Assembly (NCBI GenBank): GCA_005888695.1
Contig: VBBH01000061.1
Span: 1 to 9,797, forward strand
Source: Candidatus Bathyarchaeota archaeon
GTDB lineage: Archaea; Thermoproteota; Bathyarchaeia; 40CM-2-53-6
Reading direction: 5' to 3'
DNA length: 9,797 nt
Shown: positions 7,078-9,797 of the stretch, piece by piece
Numbering within the stretch: position 1 is the first letter of the stretch
Layout of the letters: every line of letters begins with the position of its first letter
Program-made: the position numbers and the translations under genes
Notes under the pieces: model-generated
The model's input: only the letters and a program-made list of their open reading frames with translations
Databases searched by the model: none
Told to the model about the DNA's origin: nothing

Positions 7078-7515
7078 CTACTCTGTTGTATCTGTTTCGG
7101 CGGCCGAGGTTTTGTCTTCCTTGTTTAGGGCTCTTCTCCGAGCTTCTTCCAAGGGGGATTCAGTCTCCGTATCTTTGAAGCTCTCTGAGATCAGCATCTG
7201 GAATCCTTCCAGGGCGTCGTCGATTACGTTCTTCAACTCGTCTCCCCCGGCAATGTTGTGTGTCATCGAGCCTCGTTGGTTCACTATCTTCGACTTCTTC
7301 AACACGCTCTCCATGTCAGCCTCTGCCAAACCACACAGCTTCATGAGACTGATCAAGTAGAGACTGGTCTTCCCCTCAAGCGATTCCTTCGATGCGCCAA
7401 TCAACTTGGCCAACTCGCCACGGTACATGTTTCCCTGTTTCTTGATCGCATTCTCGACCAGCTTATCCAACACCTCTGATGGTACCCTGACTAGAATAGC
7501 CAAACTACTCTTCAA
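7078..7515 (-). CDS. Small, mostly helical soluble protein, unknown function
   Basis: 145 residues from a TTG; a stop two codons upstream fixes this as the longest start, and TTG at codon 5 is the alternative. The protein looks all-helical. An opening LVRVPSEVLDKLVENAIKK is followed by a segment (ELAKLIGASKESLEGKTSLYLISLMKLCGL) that could fold as a helix-turn-helix-like unit. The acidic C-terminal third (about 115-145) is rich in Glu/Asp/Thr/Lys and probably disordered. I do not recognise a family, so a DNA-binding role is only a suggestion. It is the first gene of a two-gene operon with the methyltransferase, and a TATA-like box lies about 50 nt upstream. Confidence 0.6.
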   Translation of the reverse strand: MKSSLAILVRVPSEVLDKLVENAIKKQGNMYRGELAKLIGASKESLEGKTSLYLISLMKLCGLAEADMESVLKKSKIVNQRGSMTHNIAGGDELKNVIDDALEGFQMLISESFKDTETESPLEEARRRALNKEDKTSAAETDTTE

Positions 7516-7561
7516 CCACTAGGGGTTCTATCCCGTCTCCGCTCTGACAACCAAGACTAGC

Positions 7562-7569
7562 ATAATATG
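7562..7569 (-). promoter_or_regulatory. TATA-like box for the minus-strand two-gene operon
   Basis: Read on the minus strand this is CATATTAT, about 50 nt upstream of the TTG start at 7515. Standard archaeal spacing places transcription start near 7540 and a leader of about 25 nt. Confidence 0.4.
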
Positions 7570-7586
7570 GGATGGGGTAGAAAAAA

Positions 7587-7650
7587 CCGCATGTTTACCT
7601 ACCACCCGTCCATCTCTATCTTTGCCAGGTAAGCTGAATTTTTCATGCGG
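7587..7650. repeat. Nested inverted repeats in the divergent intergenic region
   Basis: The outer arms CCGCATG (7587-7593) and CATGCGG (7644-7650) are perfect complements. Inside them TTACCT (7595-7600) pairs with AGGTAA (7627-7632), leaving a pyrimidine-rich loop (7601-7626) and an asymmetric internal bulge (7633-7643). The structure sits in the 216-nt gap between divergent genes, the longest non-coding stretch of the window. It could be a bipartite operator, or a folded leader or small RNA if transcribed. No tRNA-like T-arm is present. Confidence 0.3.
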
Positions 7651-7674
7651 GCAGGTTCAGTTTCCGAGAGTCAA

Positions 7675-7681
7675 GTTAATA
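7675..7681 (+). promoter_or_regulatory. Possible TATA-like box for the 128-residue gene
   Basis: GTTAATA lies 51-57 nt upstream of the ATG at 7732, giving a predicted start near 7705. A GGGGTTGA stretch (7719-7726), close to the archaeal ribosome-binding consensus, ends 5 nt before the ATG. The box itself is a weak match. Confidence 0.3.
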
Positions 7682-7731
7682 GTCTGAAAACACATGTTAG
7701 ATCTTGCAGATAGTATCTGGGGTTGAAATGA

Positions 7732-8118
7732 ATGGTCAAGCTTGACACAACATGCTTCCTGGACAGCTTCAGGAAGTTCATGGTATCCAGTACCTGCAAG
7801 TCCTTCATACCCCAAGACTATGAAGCCAACCCATCAATATTTCCCGAGCGATCACGTGAACAGGGAACGATGTATGTGGAAGCAGAGGACAAGGTGACCC
7901 TCGACAAAGTCCAGGACATCACCTTCGTCGAGGTAAGTTCAGTACTTGGCATCATCTACAATTCAAAAAGCGGACATACTCAGCTCAAATGGAGACATGT
8001 CAAAGACGACCAAGGCCGATTAAGTGGTGACGCTAGCACGAACACGCTTGTAAATCTCTACGAGGCCGGCGCTCTGGATAGGTCGTTCATCAAGACTGTC
8101 GCCGCAAGAGTTCGATAA
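7732..8118 (+). CDS. Small soluble protein, unknown function
   Basis: 128 residues from an ATG with a good upstream GGGGTTGA. It appears alpha/beta: a helix near 8-19 containing Cys8 and Cys22, a central strand-rich part (TMYVEAEDKVTLDKVQDITFV, then SSVLGIIYNSKSGHTQLKWRHV), and a C-terminal helical region ending in a basic KTVAARVR. There is no membrane helix, signal peptide or motif I can name. It lies upstream of the KaiC-like gene, but a 96-nt gap with a separate promoter suggests independent transcription. Confidence 0.6.
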   Translation: MVKLDTTCFLDSFRKFMVSSTCKSFIPQDYEANPSIFPERSREQGTMYVEAEDKVTLDKVQDITFVEVSSVLGIIYNSKSGHTQLKWRHVKDDQGRLSGDASTNTLVNLYEAGALDRSFIKTVAARVR

Positions 8119-8166
8119 TCCGAACAATAGAGAATCGCTTGCAGAAACCATACGGTCGGATACAGT

Positions 8167-8179
8167 AGGATTTTATCCT
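8167..8179 (+). promoter_or_regulatory. TATA element inside a perfect inverted repeat, promoter of the KaiC-like gene
   Basis: AGGAT-TTT-ATCCT is a perfect inverted repeat whose centre (TTTTAT) also reads as the TATA box. It lies 36-48 nt upstream of the ATG at 8215, so transcription would start near 8200. A regulator bound here would compete directly with TBP. Confidence 0.4.
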
Positions 8180-8214
8180 CGACTACCTACGCGGCCTCTA
8201 ATAGTAAGTTGACA

Positions 8215-9030
8215 ATGTCGAGGCTCTTCCGTACAGGCATTGCCCCGTTAGATAAGCTGCTTCCACGAGGCATTCCCAGGAATAATATGACGATCATCGC
8301 TGGCGAAATCGGCGCTGGCAAGTCCGTGATAATGCACCAGTTGCTCTATAGTCTTCTGAGAGCCGGCGAACCCTGCCTCTTCGTCAACTTCGAAGGGCCC
8401 ACAATTGTCGTGGAGCAGGATATGCAATCTTTCGGCTGGGACATTCATCCATACCTGGACAAGGGCATGCTGAAGTTTCTTGACTGCTTCTCGTTCCGAT
8501 TAGAGCCGAGCGTTCAACCGGACCCGTACTCGCACTATGTGAAGGATCCCAAGGATTTACGCGCTGTCTCCACAGCCCTCTTCAGCATGATGGATGAGAT
8601 GGGCATGACAGGCCGAGGAGCTGTCTTCGTCGACTCGTTGACTGAGATGTTCACACTTGTCCAAGCGGACAGTCCATTGGTCTACACTATGCTTGACGGG
8701 ATCAAGTCATGGAGGGCTAAAGGGCCGAAAGAGAGGCTTGTCCCATTCTTCTGCACCCATCACGTGCCACTCCGGGCATACGCTGACTTGGACGATCTCT
8801 TGTTCTATGTTGTAGACGGCATCTTCGAGGTTGGTTTCAACCCTGGCTTTGCAGAGCGTGGCTTACTCGTTAAACAACTCAGAATCAGAAGGATGAAAGG
8901 GGCACCTCACGAGGGTTACTGGATGACCTTCACCGTCAACCTTGACGGCATAAAGGAGGTTCCACTTCCTATCCCTGCGTTGGCTCCAGTCCTAGAGAAT
9001 AGGAAGCCTCGTACCAACAAGAAGAAGTAG
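8215..9030 (+). CDS. Single-domain KaiC/RAD55-like RecA-superfamily ATPase
   Basis: 271 residues from the ATG; a TTG two codons earlier is possible. The layout is that of one KaiC domain. The opening FRTGIAPLDKLLPRGIPRN matches the 'G-x2-x-LD-x-L-x-GG-P' entry, and Walker A GEIGAGKS follows at 30-37. The segment VNFEGP at about 57-62 occupies the place of the catalytic Glu pair and precedes SFGWDIHPYLDKGMLKFLD. Walker B GAVFVDS has Asp140. The C-terminal strands (LRIRRMKG at about 222-229, then YWMTFTVNLDGI) correspond to the KaiC R-x-L-x-I-x-KM-RG hairpin. The second Glu of the usual E-E pair is Gly61 here, so hydrolysis may be slow or absent. Archaeal single-domain KaiC proteins act as regulators of motility, gas vesicles or signalling. 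A basic tail (RKPRTNKKK) ends the protein. It is followed after 31 nt by a zinc-ribbon gene on the same strand. Confidence 0.9.
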   Translation: MSRLFRTGIAPLDKLLPRGIPRNNMTIIAGEIGAGKSVIMHQLLYSLLRAGEPCLFVNFEGPTIVVEQDMQSFGWDIHPYLDKGMLKFLDCFSFRLEPSVQPDPYSHYVKDPKDLRAVSTALFSMMDEMGMTGRGAVFVDSLTEMFTLVQADSPLVYTMLDGIKSWRAKGPKERLVPFFCTHHVPLRAYADLDDLLFYVVDGIFEVGFNPGFAERGLLVKQLRIRRMKGAPHEGYWMTFTVNLDGIKEVPLPIPALAPVLENRKPRTNKKK

Positions 9031-9061
9031 CCTCCACCGCTTCCAAGTTATCGAATCGAGA

Positions 9062-9469
9062 TTGTCCGACGGACAGGTGACCACTCATCACGGTCACCCT
9101 ATGATCAAGGTGCCGTACTCGAAGAATCCTGTCTTCGTTGCAGAAGGGTACACTCCACCTGTAGTGGTTGGGAGAAGTTTCGAGTACGAGACATCGCCTG
9201 AGAACGCGTCTTATTGGCAAACACTACCTCTTGCGTATCGACAATATCTCAAGCAGGAGTCTGATCGTCGAGAGATCGACCTTCGACTTCTTATTGACGA
9301 AAGACGCTCTGGAGCCTTCCGATGCGTAAGCTGTCAGAAACCAATGGTATTGCGTGAACTCTTCGCCAATGGCGACCGGGTCTACCAATGCCTCAATGGA
9401 ACTTGCGTAAAACGCATAATCCGCTACCAATACCATCGAATGAGCGGCAGAATCGTAGAGGTCACCTAA
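9062..9469 (+). CDS. Small protein with a C-terminal zinc-ribbon-like motif
   Basis: 135 residues from a TTG; GTG at codon 6 or ATG at codon 14 are shorter alternatives. The frame is open upstream without a better start. The N-terminal ~40 residues contain a His pair and hydrophobic strands, then a charged helical region (about 48-83) leads to a zinc-ribbon-like C-terminus. Cys88-x2-Cys91 and Cys110-x4-Cys115 are separated by 18 residues, followed by a basic tail (KRIIRYQYHRMSGR). This suggests a structural zinc site used for nucleic-acid or protein contact. It lies 31 nt after the KaiC-like gene, most likely on the same transcript. Family not recognised. Confidence 0.6.
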   Translation: MSDGQVTTHHGHPMIKVPYSKNPVFVAEGYTPPVVVGRSFEYETSPENASYWQTLPLAYRQYLKQESDRREIDLRLLIDERRSGAFRCVSCQKPMVLRELFANGDRVYQCLNGTCVKRIIRYQYHRMSGRIVEVT

Positions 9470-9521
9470 GTCCCTCCGTTCCCGTTGTTATTTCATACCT
9501 AAACCAGTCACCAGCTACACC

Positions 9522-9541
9522 ACAAGCGGTTATTTGCTTGT
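9522..9541. repeat. 6-bp inverted repeat between the zinc-ribbon gene and nuoB
   Basis: ACAAGC (9522-9527) and GCTTGT (9536-9541) flank an 8-nt AT-rich loop and are followed by CCCCTT. It may be a hairpin ending the upstream transcript or an operator just above the nuoB TATA box. There is no strong T-tract, which argues against an intrinsic terminator. Confidence 0.3.
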
Positions 9542-9556
9542 CCCCTTGAAGATGCC

Positions 9557-9564
9557 AATAAATA
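9557..9564 (+). promoter_or_regulatory. TATA box of nuoB
   Basis: AATAAATA lies 42-49 nt upstream of the ATG at 9606, predicting transcription start near 9586. GGGGTAAGG (9590-9598) lies 8 nt before the ATG and is a plausible ribosome binding site. Confidence 0.5.
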
Positions 9565-9605
9565 GGGACACAGTCACCTCCTTAGATTAGGGGTAAGGTA
9601 GAACC

Positions 9606-9797
9606 ATGTCTGCTTCCCAGAAAGCACGACAACAACCCGACGAAGACCCTATAGCGATGCTCGCCGATGGGATCAACGTCTGGATCGGGAAGCTCGGAGA
9701 CATTGTCCACACAATAGTCGACCGGACCCCGATACGCCACGTGATAAACTGGGGCCGCATATACTCGCTCTGGCCCGTCAACATCACTACCGCATGC
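9606..9797 (+). CDS. nuoB: NADH:quinone oxidoreductase (complex I-type) subunit B, N-terminal part
   Basis: The first 64 residues are present; the gene runs off the window. The diagnostic segment is NWGRIYSLWPVNITTAC at the end. In NuoB/NdhK/FpoB this precedes the tandem Cys that, with two later Cys, binds the N2 [4Fe-4S] cluster next to the quinone site; only the first of the pair falls inside the window. The ~30 residues before it (GINVWIGKLGDIVHTIVDRTPIRHVI) form the usual helix that packs on the membrane arm. The subunit belongs to the peripheral arm that passes electrons to quinone. A TATA box and ribosome-binding-like site precede it, so it may begin a nuo/ndh run to the right. An Fpo-type complex fed by F420 or ferredoxin instead of NADH cannot be excluded. 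Confidence 0.85.
   Translation, partial: MSASQKARQQPDEDPIAMLADGINVWIGKLGDIVHTIVDRTPIRHVINWGRIYSLWPVNITTAC

Noticed and set aside
6827..7360. A 177-residue plus-strand open frame
   Set aside because: It runs antisense across the methyltransferase and its partner; the methyltransferase motifs fix the real strand.
9587..9787. Minus-strand open frame at the right edge
   Set aside because: It is antisense to nuoB, which carries the diagnostic SLWPVNITTAC motif.

Overview
The window looks archaeal, most likely from the Nitrososphaerota/Bathyarchaeia part of the tree. The evidence is indirect. AT-rich TATA-like boxes lie about 15-70 bases upstream of several genes, and TTG and GTG starts are common. 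There is a KaiC/RAD55-type ATPase, an F420-type PPOX protein and a sequon-rich, surface-anchored Ig-like protein. The window ends in the N-terminus of an archaeal-type NuoB. No rRNA, tRNA, CRISPR array, insertion sequence or integrase is visible, and the assignment below the domain level is a guess.

Layout. (1) Positions 1-632, plus strand: the tail of one small membrane protein and a second two-helix membrane protein. (2) Positions 726-5707, minus strand: a five-gene block read right to left. It holds a large secreted/anchored Ig-like protein, a MinD/ParA-type ATPase, a V4R-domain protein with a long disordered tail, a protein with a Cys-rich N-terminus and four membrane helices, and a small orphan protein. 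The first three genes are separated by only 2 and 4 nt, so they are almost certainly co-translated. This block is the most unusual part of the window. (3) Positions 5932-6342, plus strand: a single PPOX-family flavin/F420 protein with a clear TATA box, divergent from the block. (4) Positions 6359-7515, minus strand: a class I SAM methyltransferase preceded by a 145-residue protein of unknown function, 17 nt apart. (5) Positions 7732-9469, plus strand: a 128-residue unknown, a single-domain KaiC-like ATPase and a small zinc-ribbon protein. (6) From 9606 to the end: the start of nuoB, probably the beginning of a complex I gene run.

How they may work together. The minus-strand block has the parts of a membrane-associated sensing or positioning device: an extracytoplasmic sensor or adhesin, a cytoplasmic ATPase switch, a small-molecule-binding V4R module and a membrane-anchored Cys-rich protein. 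This is inference from gene order and domains. The KaiC-like ATPase has its own promoter with an inverted repeat over the TATA box, and it may form a separate regulatory unit with its zinc-ribbon neighbour. No stretch longer than about 220 bases lacks a gene.
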